Notes under the pieces: model-generated
What the model was told of the DNA's origin: nothing
What the model saw: the letters and a program-made list of their open reading frames with translations, nothing else
Database searches by the model: none
NCBI GenBank assembly: GCA_034401135.1
Contig: JAWZSP010000001.1
Location: 4,402,001 to 4,466,000 of the forward strand
Direction: 5' to 3'
Origin: Volutella citrinella
Taxonomy: Eukaryota; Ascomycota; Sordariomycetes; Hypocreales; Nectriaceae
Length of the DNA stretch: 64,000 nt
Position numbers and translations under genes: made by a program
Shown: in pieces, positions 45,242-55,266 of the stretch
Position numbering within the stretch: the stretch's first letter is position 1
Layout: each line of letters begins with the position of its first letter

Positions 45242-46630
45242 TGCTGCGAGATGCGTGGAGAGGTTTGATGGTTGATTAGAATACTGTCGTTTCGTTGCGA
45301 GGTGATGGCTGGCAGCGTTTATGCATGAGCACCCTCTGATTCTACGGCGATTTTTTTTGGCCTCCATGTTTGACAACTAATTTTCCCATCCTACGGGTGT
45401 TGTTCCTAGTTCCGGGCCATAATGCACCCCTTCGCATTGCCTTGGGCTCTGTGCTTGAATCCTTTGGCTGGCGGCCGATAACACCAAAAACAACCACGGA
45501 TTTTAAGCTATGGGTGGCACCGCACTGCTTCCCTGATAAAAATAGTAAGGATTGACCCACGGGCCACAACAGTCATCGGTTCTCCAGTCAAGGATTCCGC
45601 ATTTCTCCAGGCACCATCCTCCCCATGGTGATTAGCGATGGAAGTTCGGGTGCTGTGCCCGTGGAGCAGAAGCACTACTAATGGATGACAGAGGCGCTGG
45701 GAGGAGCGGAGGGTCGACTCCCTGGATGATGGGGACTGGCTTTCGTGGAGCGCCGATGAAGGAGGAAAGAGGCGAAACATGCGAAACCTAGTCCGCTTAT
45801 CCGTCCTGCCCGTCCCCAACCTCGCCGCGTCCCCACTGGATTGTCCAATGGCGAGCAATCCCAAATAATCGCCCGATTGAGCGAAGGGCCGATCGCCGTC
45901 TCGTGGTCGCGGCGGCGTTTCTCCAGAGGCGATTGAGGGGCGAACCCTGGGTTTCAGCGGCGGAACGGAGTCGGAGATTGGCCAGGGCCCGTCTTCTAGA
46001 AGGATGGGCGGCCCACGTCATGCGGTTGGCGCTCCCCCAGGCCCCGTTTGATTCGTGATGGGACCGGAGGGGGGCACTGGACAGGACCGGACCCCGGACC
46101 AGGGCAGACGGTAGACGCCCCGCCGTCTTGTTGCGCGACCTTTTGACTTGGCTTTCTGGGCTTGGGCTTGCGTGCATATGGGGGGACCCGTCGAAGCTGA
46201 GGGACTTGAAGGTAAGTAATAAGTCTACCAGGGGCATGGCATGGAGCCACGAACGGAGAGACAGGATAGGACGGGTCGGCATGTGTGGGATTGGTGCTAC
46301 CCACCCGGTATGCTCGACGACACCAGTGGCAGGGACCCAAGATCGTGGGGCACGCGTCTTCGTCAGGAAAATGGCTCAACCCTTTAGCTTCGTGGTCTGT
46401 GGATGTTTGTGTGCCCTCTGGAGATGACGAGATGGGGGATACGTATCCTGTCCCGTCGAGGTATATTAAGGCACCTCCTTCCGCTCCGTCCTCCTCGTCT
46501 GCTCACCATCAACCTGCTCCTTCCTCTCTCCGCTCCAACAGCACCGTTCAGCTTCTGCCTCACTTACACGCACCCACCACATACACTTGTTTATAACTTG
46601 TCAGCCCACGGCTACCCAAACCGCTTCATC
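45242..46630. other. Divergent intergenic region
   Basis: Upstream region shared by the secreted-protein gene and the microprotein gene. Frames at 45797-46379(-) are uninformative. A TATA-like TATATTAA (46462-46469) and a C/T-rich leader precede the microprotein start. Confidence 0.5.
46462..46469 (+). promoter_or_regulatory. TATA-like element TATATTAA
   Basis: Lies 169 bp before the ATG of the 62-residue protein and is followed by a C/T-rich stretch typical of strongly expressed fungal genes. Assigned by sequence and position. Confidence 0.5.
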
Positions 46631-46901
46631 ATGCCTGAGCAGACCACACCCCTCGCCGACAACAAGGGAATTCGCTTCCAGATCAAGACTGGAAACGCCC
46701 GCTATGCCTGCACTCTCCAGAACCGCACCCACTAGTAAGTCTCGCACGCCCCGATGCTGTCTTGTCACAGACAAACGGCGATTTTCCACGATGCTGACCA
46801 GGCTACCTTTGTAAAGTGAGCGCGTCAAGGCGAGTCGCCAGAACTCGACCGACTCGGTCTCTTCCACCACCTCCACTAGCACTGCCAAGTCCTCCCACTA
46901 A
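46631..46901 (+). CDS. 62-residue basic microprotein, 2 exons
   Basis: Exons 46631-46734 and 46817-46901 are separated by an 82-bp GT-AG intron with a CTGACC branch site. They join in phase to 62 residues. Without splicing the frame stops right after the donor, giving a false 35-codon frame. The protein starts MPEQTTPLADNKG, has a short ordered-looking core (IRFQIKTGNARYACTLQNR), then a basic THYERVKASRQ segment split by the intron, and ends in a Ser/Thr-rich tail. No signal peptide or membrane segment. The TATA-like box and pyrimidine-rich leader suggest solid expression. I do not recognise a family function. The coherent amino-acid usage on both sides of the splice, with the right phase, is the main support. 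Confidence 0.75.
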
Positions 46902-48795
46902 GCTAATCTGCCGTCACCAACGGTAGATGGCTGGGGCGACGACGCGGCACCAACCTAAGGAGTGAAAACACGAGGCATTTGCCGCCCGTTGGGGCTGGGG
47001 GAGAAACAAAAAGGGTTTATTTGATATCATTAGCGACGGGAAATCGGCGTTACCAAGTTCCAACAGAATTGAGAGCATTCTTCTCCTCTGAAACTGAGTC
47101 CCATCAATCTCCCGCGAGCGCTTGGCATCGTGTGACACGGTCGTAGAATCCAGCCACCGTGAGCTACTATCAGCGACGGCATCAGCGACAGCAGAGTTCA
47201 GGGTCACACTGATGGCTCCTGCCCTGCGCAGGGGCCGAGCTGCAATTGTGGAAACCTTGGCGACTTGAGGGTGGTGGTCTGTCTGCGGCGGCTCTCGGTG
47301 TCCATAGATGGTTTATCTTGCTAAAGGCTCCACCAAAGTCCGAAGGGCCCGGCGACCAACCAAGATGTCGGAGCATGATCTGGCGCCAGTGGGCATCTCA
47401 CGGCATCGGCGGTAGCGGCATGTCGTGCCCGACCAATAGACTCGGCCCAGCGACATGCCCTCCTTGCGAGACCGGCAGGGACCGGCCCGGCCGAGGTGTT
47501 GCGAGTGGCGACGGGGAGTCGGGGGATCGCTGATCGGAGGCCGGGTGGGTGTGGCCACGGACATTCGCTCTCCGTTTGCGACGAGTTGCCCCCGAAACGA
47601 AACTCATGCGATGATGTCAGACGAGGATTCTTGCTGCGATCAGCACCGCTGGATCTCGTGCGCATGACTTCACCCATACCAGCTGCGGTCAATCTTCTTG
47701 GCAGGGTACAAGGCCAAGCGGGTCGAAAAATAAATGGCCGCTTCACTGTCAGTGTTCTGTGTATGAACGGCCATTTATTTTTCGACCCACTTGAAGGCAT
47801 AACGTTTGCGACGTCAGCGATGTTTGTGCTGCTGGCGGACAGAGAATGCTCGATGTGTGTAGATGCCACATACAGGGCTTATCGCCCAGCTTGATATGCC
47901 AGATGTGTGTGGCAGCAGTCGGCTGGATGTTCTGTACTCTACTGTTGACAAGATGGTGATGAGAATGCTGCCGCTGGGCTACGAGCGAAGTGTCTAATCA
48001 GTAAAGGGCACAACCGATGTGAATTCGGTCGAGTATCTGGGCTCTTCCTCTTCGTCACCAGCTAAATATGAGGTCTTGTTAGCGGTCAGATGAAGAGCGT
48101 TTTTCAGGAGTGAGCAACAGGACCATCCCTCCACATCCAGCGGCAGCGATGTTGAGCCTATTGAGATAATGGCTGATATCGGACGTAAGCGCGGGGGAAC
48201 CGGGCACTAAGCACCCTAGATGCAAACAGATCCCAATCTCGTTGTCCATCCAATTGCAAGCAGGGAATCTCTCTTATACGCGGGATGGCGGGGCGTCGTT
48301 AGTTCCTGGAGCGCCCACGATTGACTACCGCTTCATCTGCGTTGCCTCTATCGATCTTTGGAAGCCGCTGGGGATATGACTCAGACCGGGGAACGATAGC
48401 CATTGGACCATTCGCCTTTCAGGGTCCGCAGGGGGACCTGTTCCTGGTCGACGGGACCTCGATACCCCAGTCGATGCGGATGCGCCAAGCGTGGTCGTGA
48501 ACAAGTTGCTATGCAAAACACCACATTAGACCGTGAATGCGGGACGGTAAGCAGAACCGCCCGAAATGAAAGATCTGGGTCAGGTCAGCGGCGAGGACGG
48601 CTCCGCAAGTGTAATGAGCAAGTTTTGCGTCGACCGACTGATGGGTATTTAGCCATGCCTCGTGGCCGCCATTGCTCTTCATATTGTTCCGCAACCAAAC
48701 TCCCATCAACAGACGGGTTCAACCTCGGTTCGCAACTTCACATCGCTTCCCTCACATCAATACCCTCACAGCTACTTCTTAGTTAGATCGCTTCA
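46902..48795. other. Intergenic spacer with a long inverted repeat
   Basis: About 1.9 kb with no supported gene. It contains the perfect 21-bp inverted repeat at 47720-47788. The final part is the upstream region of the hydrolase gene. Confidence 0.5.
47720..47788. repeat. Perfect 21-bp inverted repeat with 27-base spacer
   Basis: The arm 47720-47740 (GGGTCGAAAAATAAATGGCC plus G) recurs as its exact reverse complement at 47768-47788. The spacer itself contains the small palindrome CACTGTCAGTG. The arms would fold into a stable hairpin in RNA or single-stranded DNA. No terminal duplication or transposase is seen. Confidence 0.9.
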
Positions 48796-49806
48796 ATGGC
48801 TGGAATGCGAACGGATCCTGACTTCGCGGCCTATGTCGCAGCTCATCCCACGTCTCCTGCGGCACCCTCCCAAGAAAACACAGGCCCAGTCGCTCCAGCC
48901 ATCACGGCCCGCAACATCTTCAATGGCACAGTCACTTCCTACATGTCCAAGTTCTTACCGGTTCCCGACCTCATAAAGGAGACAAGGCGCACCATCAAGT
49001 CGTATGACGGCCAAGAAATAGCCATCTACGAGTTTGCCAGGACCGACCTTGCCGACCCATCAGTCAAGCCCTCTCCTGCCATTTTGTCATTCCATGGAGG
49101 AGGTATAGTCGCTTGCCCGGTAGAGACCGTCTGCCGGCCCTCGGTGGCCCAGTTCGCCATGGACTTCCGCGTGCGCACCTTTGCCGTCGAGTTCCGCCTG
49201 GCCCCCGAGCACCCGTACCCGACCCCCCTCGAGGACTGCTACGCTGCCCTCAAATGGCTGACGGACAACTCCTCGACGCTTCAGGTCGACCCGGGTCGCA
49301 TCGGTGTTCTGGGACAGAGCGGCGGTGCCTGCCTCGCCGCCGGAGTGTCGCTGCTGGCGAGGGCCAGAAACCACTCGCCCCCGATCGCCAAGCAGTTCCT
49401 GATCTACCCGATGCTCGATGACCGGTCCTCTGCGACTCACTTCAATCCAGAGAGCGCAAGAGACCAGTCACTGATCGGCTTTATTAGCATCCTGGATATC
49501 TGCTGGGATGCGTACCTCGGGACGGAGTATAAGCGGAATGATGTAGAAGGCCAAGTGCCCGGCTACGCGGCGCCGGCGCGGGAGGTCAGTCTCGAAGGCC
49601 TACCGGCGACGTACATGGACATCGGGGGTCTCGATTGGTTCCGCGCCGAGACCTTGGAGTTTGCTGCGAGGCTTGCAAAGGCTGATGTGGACATGGAGAT
49701 GCATTTATACAGAGGGCTGCCGCACTGCTTCGACCTCATCGCGCCAGACATCCCGGCTACAGTAAACGCCAAGGATAATAGGCGAAGGGCAATCAATGGC
49801 TTATAG
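48796..49806 (+). CDS. Alpha/beta hydrolase, hormone-sensitive-lipase type
   Basis: Probable carboxylesterase, lipase or related small-molecule hydrolase. Single exon, 336 residues, no signal peptide, so likely intracellular. The oxyanion-hole motif HGGG lies at about 100-103. The nucleophile Ser175 is in GQSGG, where most family members have GDSAGG. The acid is Asp280 in GGLDWFR and the base is His310 in GLPHCFD. The segment FRLAPEHPYPTPLEDCYAAL is typical of HSL-type (alpha/beta hydrolase 3) enzymes. The start ATG at 48796 lies right after a T/A-rich leader. The substrate cannot be inferred. The gene stands alone, with no biosynthetic neighbours. A short stem-loop follows the stop codon (49857-49876). 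Confidence 0.92.
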   Translation: MAGMRTDPDFAAYVAAHPTSPAAPSQENTGPVAPAITARNIFNGTVTSYMSKFLPVPDLIKETRRTIKSYDGQEIAIYEFARTDLADPSVKPSPAILSFHGGGIVACPVETVCRPSVAQFAMDFRVRTFAVEFRLAPEHPYPTPLEDCYAALKWLTDNSSTLQVDPGRIGVLGQSGGACLAAGVSLLARARNHSPPIAKQFLIYPMLDDRSSATHFNPESARDQSLIGFISILDICWDAYLGTEYKRNDVEGQVPGYAAPAREVSLEGLPATYMDIGGLDWFRAETLEFAARLAKADVDMEMHLYRGLPHCFDLIAPDIPATVNAKDNRRRAINGL

Positions 49807-51941
49807 TTGGGTCTTTGATGGGATTGCAGATGCGGGTGTTTTTACAACTTGGCAGTCGACTGACAGCCGTCAGTCGTAGTAGCAGTCGTATACTTTACTC
49901 GCTTGTGCAGTGTCCGGCACACAAACTATATCATAATTTCGTTAGCCTTGTGAGTTCATTGTAACGTAGTTTACAGCTCCATGTCTGTAGCTCTGGCTGC
50001 AAGCCAGGAGCTTTTCTACTGCAAATGGGCGAACGTTGGTGGGTGTCCAGGAGAGTAAGACACACAAGAGTACGTGCGCCATTCACAAACAGTATACGGA
50101 GTGCCCGTTCGTCTGTTCCCGTTCGTCATTGTCGAGTACGTTTAGTGCTCTGAACATAGCTTTGGACTCTGCTCCTTTGCGAATACGATCGAATGCTATG
50201 AACATCGTCGTGGCTGGCCCCAGCGGATAACCCAAGAGATGATGCAAGTGGGACGTCTGATTATGGCGCGTACCAACAAGGTATCCATAAACGCACAGCA
50301 CCACGGCATACGCCATCTGACAGCCTGCAGCACAAAGCCTTGACCCCTTCCAGGCGACAATGTTGATTGTTGGTCTCTGCTGCACACCGTCGGTGTAGCC
50401 AAGCGCCAGCTAAACCCAAATCCGGCACCCGAGAGTAGTCGATCGCTGGAGGTGTTGCTCGAAGCTGGATTGCCCATCAAGAAACAGAGCAGTCAAACTT
50501 ATTTAGTCTATTGGCTGTTCCATCTGCCATGGATCGGCTCAGGTCGACCCTGGCGGTGACTCGGACACAAACAATCAGCCGAGCGCGGACCACCACCCAC
50601 TGTAGCAGCACGCTGCAAACGCCGGGGCGCAGTTCGTTCGGCATGGGCGGGGCATGATACTCGACTCGATCAAGCCGCGTACCCGCTGCACCTTGTTGGA
50701 CCCTCAGTGTTAGCTCTAGGCTCTGTCTGCTCTGCTGACCCAGCACCGCCGCCGGGAAGAGATAGGGCCATGTGCGACTTCTGTGGTGCAAGACTCCCGT
50801 CTCTTTCTCTTCCTTCCATTCTCCCCTACGCAATCTTCTCCCTTCTCCAGACGACGTTCTCTCCTGCGACCTCGTTCCTCGGTGCCGTTGCTTGCGCCAA
50901 CACACCAGGAGGACGCTGGAGGGCCGCCCAGTCGACAACGCCATAATTACTTGCAAGCCCGCTACAGCAACACTCCAGAATACAGCACCTCAGCATACCT
51001 ACCAAAGCCCCCAGCTCGCCTTCAACACCACTGTCACACTGCATGTTCCGTACCGACGATCCCGTCCAAACAGTTCTCGGTGGCCGTCATACGGACCAGA
51101 CACTCTGCCAGCAATGCCTCACCCATTGGTGGCCACAGGTACGTACACCACGACACAATGATGTGCCTCTATACTCCTAGTCTTTGACCTAGCACCTACC
51201 TTCTTGCCACCGCTACGCCCCCGTGGCATCTCGGCTGCCCTCTATGCGCATTTCATTCGTCTTCCCTTGCAGTCTTGTTGTCATCTGAGCTCACTTCCCA
51301 CTCCTACTCGATAATACCTACCACTTCCATTGCTTCCTTGCCTCACCCAAGACATTGGGAATGGCAATGGCCCCACCTGATCTGCCTCGAGCTGGGTGGT
51401 GGGGGTGGGTTTGGCGCTTTCGTATCCCGTATGTATAACGTACGTACCCCGCGCCTGCCCACTGCTTGCGAGGCCTGCCCTGTGCGCCACTGGCTGGTTT
51501 GCTGCCTGCTTGGAGGGTGCGAGCGCATCTCTCCGTCTCTCACATTTCTCTCTTGGGCTGCCATCTGTTAGTGCTGTGGTGCCATCTTGCCGTGGCCACT
51601 ATCGCTCCTCCACCCGCCCATCATACCTCTATACCTCTACACACCAGGCGGTGGCGAACCAGGGACTACGCAATCACCGCCCTGTACTGTACCGCATGAC
51701 TTCTTCCACTTGGGCCCTTTGGAAATAATAATCCCTGGGCATCGATCAAGCAGACATTCTCCCCCTCGTTGCACCGCCTCAGGGATCGTTTCCGTCCTTC
51801 CTTTTATCCTTGTGGCTGAAGCTGCGCCGCCCTGTTTCCCTGCTCATTCAACCTGTTTGACCTGATTATTTACAACCTCAACTCTACTCCTCCCACCATC
51901 ACCCCATCTCTCTTGGCCGCTACTGCAGCCTCGTTTCAGCC
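49807..51941. other. Long intergenic spacer
   Basis: About 2.1 kb. No gene is supported. The right 1.2 kb is strongly pyrimidine-rich on the plus strand and contains possible 5' leader introns, probably belonging to the gene starting at 51942. Overlapping frames near 50477-51187 have no domain. Confidence 0.5.
49857..49876 (+). terminator. Stem-loop after the hydrolase gene
   Basis: CGACTGAC (49857-49864) pairs exactly with GTCAGTCG (49869-49876) around the loop AGCC, 50 bases after the stop codon. Probably a 3' UTR hairpin. Eukaryotic termination does not need it, so the function is open. Confidence 0.4.
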
Positions 51942-53072
51942 ATGCCTAATCATGTCGTTTTGGCTACAGGTGCTGTAGTCGTCGTGGGCGTTGCTGTCGC
52001 GACTGCTGTGGCCATCTACGAATCGCCGGAAATCCGCCAATACGCCGACGACGTGCGTCGCCGAATCGCCATCGCCCTCCACTCCATCGGCAACAACATC
52101 GACCCTGCCGATCGCCCGCCGCTCTTCAACCGACCAGAAGATGCTGAAGGCTTTTTAGAATCGCGTCGGGGCCCCGGTGCCGAAGAAGGCGTCGATGCCG
52201 ATGAAGAGACTCGTCGAAGGCAGCGAGAGGAGCTGCTGTATTGGAACTCGGTTCGTCTCGAGAAGCAGGACAAGGAGAGGGAGCATAGCGAAATGCCTAG
52301 CCAGACGCCCAGGCCAGCCCTGACAGAGGGTACCCGCCGGGGCTCATCCTTTGAGGATTTCTTGAGCCCCGACAAGGCTTCGAACGAGCCGGGCACCTTT
52401 GTCTTTAACACGGGCGCTGATGTTCGCCCAGTGGCGGGGGGACTGCGCCACCGTTCCGAGGGACCTCGAGGCTTCGCATCAACCTACGCAAACCCATTTT
52501 CCGACGAGAACCAGATTGATTCACTCGAAATGGGCGAGCTCGCGCAACACCACATCTCCCCACCCCAAGATGAAGTTTCGGACATCTACAGCGCGACGAC
52601 GCGTGAGGACGTGCGATCTGTTGGCTTGGCGACACCCGAGCCGGCATCGACTCCGCTTTTTGATGCCGACATGTACGCTCCATTCTCCGAGTCATCCGTC
52701 ACTCTTGACCGTGAGCTCGGCGACAATGAGTTCATGACTGCCGGCCAGGAAGAGCAGCACGATGCCTACAGCTCGATCCAGGCCTGGGCCCAGAACTCGA
52801 GCCAAGACTTCTACTCTCCCCTACCAGTCACTCCCACCGTTGCTGCTTCGGAGCCCGAGCTCATCAGCGAAGGCCAGCTTACCCCTACGGATTCCGTCTC
52901 ACTGGTGGGGTCTCCTGAGGATGTTGCCAACGATATGCGGTCACGAGACGGCGAGGCCAGCCGCTACTTTGATGTCATGAGCGAGAGCTCTGGTATGATG
53001 ACCCCTGCCAGTTGGTCAGAGGTTGGTAGCGTGATTAGCGAGAGCGACGCTGCTGTTCCCGTTCGATCCTGA
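51942..53072 (+). CDS. Membrane-anchored acidic protein of unknown function
   Basis: Single exon, 376 residues. Residues about 5-26 (from VVLATGAVVVVGVAVATAV) form one hydrophobic segment, a likely signal anchor in the ER, mitochondrial outer or another membrane. A conserved-looking amphipathic part follows (SPEIRQYADDVRRRIAIAL). A charged coiled-coil-like stretch is at about 85-115, where EETRRRQREELLYWNSVRLE is seen. The remaining 250 residues are acidic, Ser/Pro-rich and probably disordered. Codon use and the uninterrupted frame support a real gene. I do not recognise a named family. The C-terminal motifs SxxPxxW-like and acidic Ser clusters suggest phosphorylation, which is inference only. 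Confidence 0.85.
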   Translation: MPNHVVLATGAVVVVGVAVATAVAIYESPEIRQYADDVRRRIAIALHSIGNNIDPADRPPLFNRPEDAEGFLESRRGPGAEEGVDADEETRRRQREELLYWNSVRLEKQDKEREHSEMPSQTPRPALTEGTRRGSSFEDFLSPDKASNEPGTFVFNTGADVRPVAGGLRHRSEGPRGFASTYANPFSDENQIDSLEMGELAQHHISPPQDEVSDIYSATTREDVRSVGLATPEPASTPLFDADMYAPFSESSVTLDRELGDNEFMTAGQEEQHDAYSSIQAWAQNSSQDFYSPLPVTPTVAASEPELISEGQLTPTDSVSLVGSPEDVANDMRSRDGEASRYFDVMSESSGMMTPASWSEVGSVISESDAAVPVRS

Positions 53073-53375
53073 GCAGATTTCATCCTCTGTCTCGGGAGCG
53101 TAGTTTTCTTTCCTTTCATGTTGGACGCACCTCAAAACTTGGGCTGGCCTTGTTCCTTTCGGGCCGATTTTTTCTTTTTCTTCTCGCGCACTGGGAAACA
53201 TGTACATAGTCTCGGTGATACTGCTGCTCCATCGGTTTGGGTTGCTTCTATAGGACCGGCGTTCTAGGGCTTTTGATAAATGCACTCTACCTGCCATCTA
53301 CTCTATCCAAGAATATGCTCTATCTGCGTATGGTGTAGTCGTCTCTCTGGCGATCTCGCGCCATATCTCATAAAT
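53073..53375. other. Convergent 3' spacer
   Basis: About 300 bp between two convergent stop codons. It contains T-rich tracts probably used as 3' UTR sequence. No other feature seen. Confidence 0.5.
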
Positions 53376-54194
53376 CTACTTCTCATCCTTGTATTTGTCC
53401 ACATAGTCAGCCCAGAGCTGCTCCACGGGCCTCCCGAGCAGCTCCGTCCAAAATGTCTTCTCCTCGTAGTGCCGTCCCCTCAGCTTCTGATTCATTCTAC
53501 GAATGGTACCCTGTCCGTACCGATCCTCAAGGTAGTTGAGAAAGTAGGCAGTCTTCTGGTAGCCTGCGTCCCAATCAACATCTGTCTCGCGCTTCCAGTG
53601 CGGGGGCCTGAGGTCGCAGTTGTAGCGGACCCAGTCTGCGATGCCCTCGATGAGGCCGCCAGGGCAGGAGCCCAGGGCGTTGTATTGATAGCAGTGGACC
53701 ATCTCGTGGGTTAGAACGCCGGTGATCTCCTCGCACCAGCGGGACGTGGGCTTGATGCGCTCGATGTAGCCGAGGGAGAAGTGGATCTCCTTGTGATCGT
53801 CGTCGAGGTCGGTGCCGGTGGTGTAGGCGACGCCAGGCATGTCACGGAGGATGAGGGTTACCGAGCGGGTGGGTGGGACATGGACGGCAGGGTGCGTGGG
53901 GGAGCCGTACAGGTGAGCCAGGACGTCGCGGACTGCGCTGGCGAGGCAGACTTGAGCGGCAACGGAGCTGAGGAAGATGGCGGCACCCGGGTGGCCGAGG
54001 TCGCGAATCTCGAGCCGGAGCTTGGGCATGTCGAAGTGGGGGCGTGTCTTGTGTCCGGAGTCGGCATCGGCGTCGGCGACGGCGTCCGGAGCGACTGACC
54101 CCACAGGCCGGGAGGGTACGGCCGGGGACATGACGGTCGTGGAGAAGAGGGAGGATGGCGTAGGGACGGGAGTGGTGGCGGGGGGCGCAGGCAT
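53376..54194 (-). CDS. PBSP-type (plant basic secretory protein-like) putative metallopeptidase
   Basis: Single exon, 272 residues from ATG 54194. The core (about 70-270) shows the basic-secretory-protein fold signature. The zinc-site motif HEMVH (163-167) is followed by CYQYNALGSCPGGLIEGIADW, and a late RYGQGTIRRMN segment is also conserved. HExxH suggests a metallopeptidase of the gluzincin-like type; activity in this family is little studied. There is no clear signal peptide from this start, so the protein may be cytosolic. The N-terminal 60 residues are Pro/Ser/Ala-rich. The frame stays open upstream to about 54620, but that part looks like leader sequence. Convergent with the membrane-anchored gene and divergent from STU1. 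Confidence 0.85.
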   Translation of the reverse strand: MPAPPATTPVPTPSSLFSTTVMSPAVPSRPVGSVAPDAVADADADSGHKTRPHFDMPKLRLEIRDLGHPGAAIFLSSVAAQVCLASAVRDVLAHLYGSPTHPAVHVPPTRSVTLILRDMPGVAYTTGTDLDDDHKEIHFSLGYIERIKPTSRWCEEITGVLTHEMVHCYQYNALGSCPGGLIEGIADWVRYNCDLRPPHWKRETDVDWDAGYQKTAYFLNYLEDRYGQGTIRRMNQKLRGRHYEEKTFWTELLGRPVEQLWADYVDKYKDEK

Positions 54195-55266
54195 GCGGAA
54201 AGAGAGGGGGAAATGGACCCTCGAAGGTTTGGGAGACTGGACGGGTGTGGGATCTGATGTGATAGAGGAAGATGAGACAAAGGAGCTGGATGGAGGGGGG
54301 CTTGGGTGGTGGTGACTGCTGAGTGAGGCAGCGAGCTGTTGAGGCGGGCGGGAGAGCAGCAGCCAACCCCTGTGAATAGTCACAGACAAATACCAAGGCA
54401 CGAGTGCTAGAGATGTAGTGCCTTGCTGCAATTTAGCTGGCAGCAAATTGACGCTGAGGGGTTGGCTCCGGCTGCACTGATCTCCAAAGGCACTGGATCC
54501 ATCTGCCGGGGATGCTTCAGCGCGCGGGCCACCAGCCAGCGGGAAGCTCGATTGCCCCGCCCCCGCCCGGTACTTGCGTTTAGTATGCCGTCGCATGCAT
54601 ATCCAATGTACCTTACACAAAGCAACGCAACAGCCAGAGAAGCAACAGCGGGGTCAGGGTGTCCGGGGCAACTGAGACCATGCCGCAGCAGTACCCCCCC
54701 CTGGTCATGTCCACCTGGTACCCGAACATCGCCAGATAATAATAACAGCAATAAAATCAAATGAACCCAATTTGACAGAGCCTCACGCATCACCACCACG
54801 CCGCACCATCGCTCATATCCCCAGCTGCCACTTCCTGATGCGTACGCCTGCGCTACGTAGGCCACTGCCATCTTGCCGCTCCATAGTCAACTGAGCAGCC
54901 CCCCTTCCCATCTCTCCTGCGAACTGTCTGGAGGCACCTCCGGCCGCAGGTATGTATGTTTTCTTTGCCCACCCCTATTCGCCCAACGCCAGGAAAGCCG
55001 TGCATGGGCGCGTCCTTGCGCCGGTATGTGCCGCAACTCCACGAGGCCGCTGCTCGCGAACAATCAATCAGGGCCAGGGGCGCGCGGGCACGGATGGGGC
55101 AATCACACAACGATTCCATGACATGACCCTCCCCATTCCCCTCCCCTCTCTCCCGTCGTCCAACTCAGCTCGAGATAAGCTACTAGTCCACTGACGCTTG
55201 TTTGTCGTCGACAGATTCGCATCGCCCTCTCCCCTCTCTAGCGCCATCGAGCTGCGAGAGGAGCTC
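54195..55266. other. Divergent promoter region (PBSP-like / STU1)
   Basis: About 1.1 kb. The end nearest STU1 looks like a leader with an intron: a CTGAC branch-like site and a CGACAG acceptor ending at 55214 lie before the start codon. No gene recognised. Confidence 0.5.

Noticed and set aside
47321..47894. Opposing frames of 182 and 132 codons spanning the inverted repeat
   Set aside because: No recognisable domain; the frames cross an inverted repeat and have no supporting start context or homologous motif.
5812..49806. A biosynthetic cluster formed by P450 reductase, GST, desaturase and hydrolase
   Set aside because: These genes are spread over 44 kb among housekeeping genes, and no polyketide, peptide or terpene synthase, P450, transporter or pathway regulator is present.
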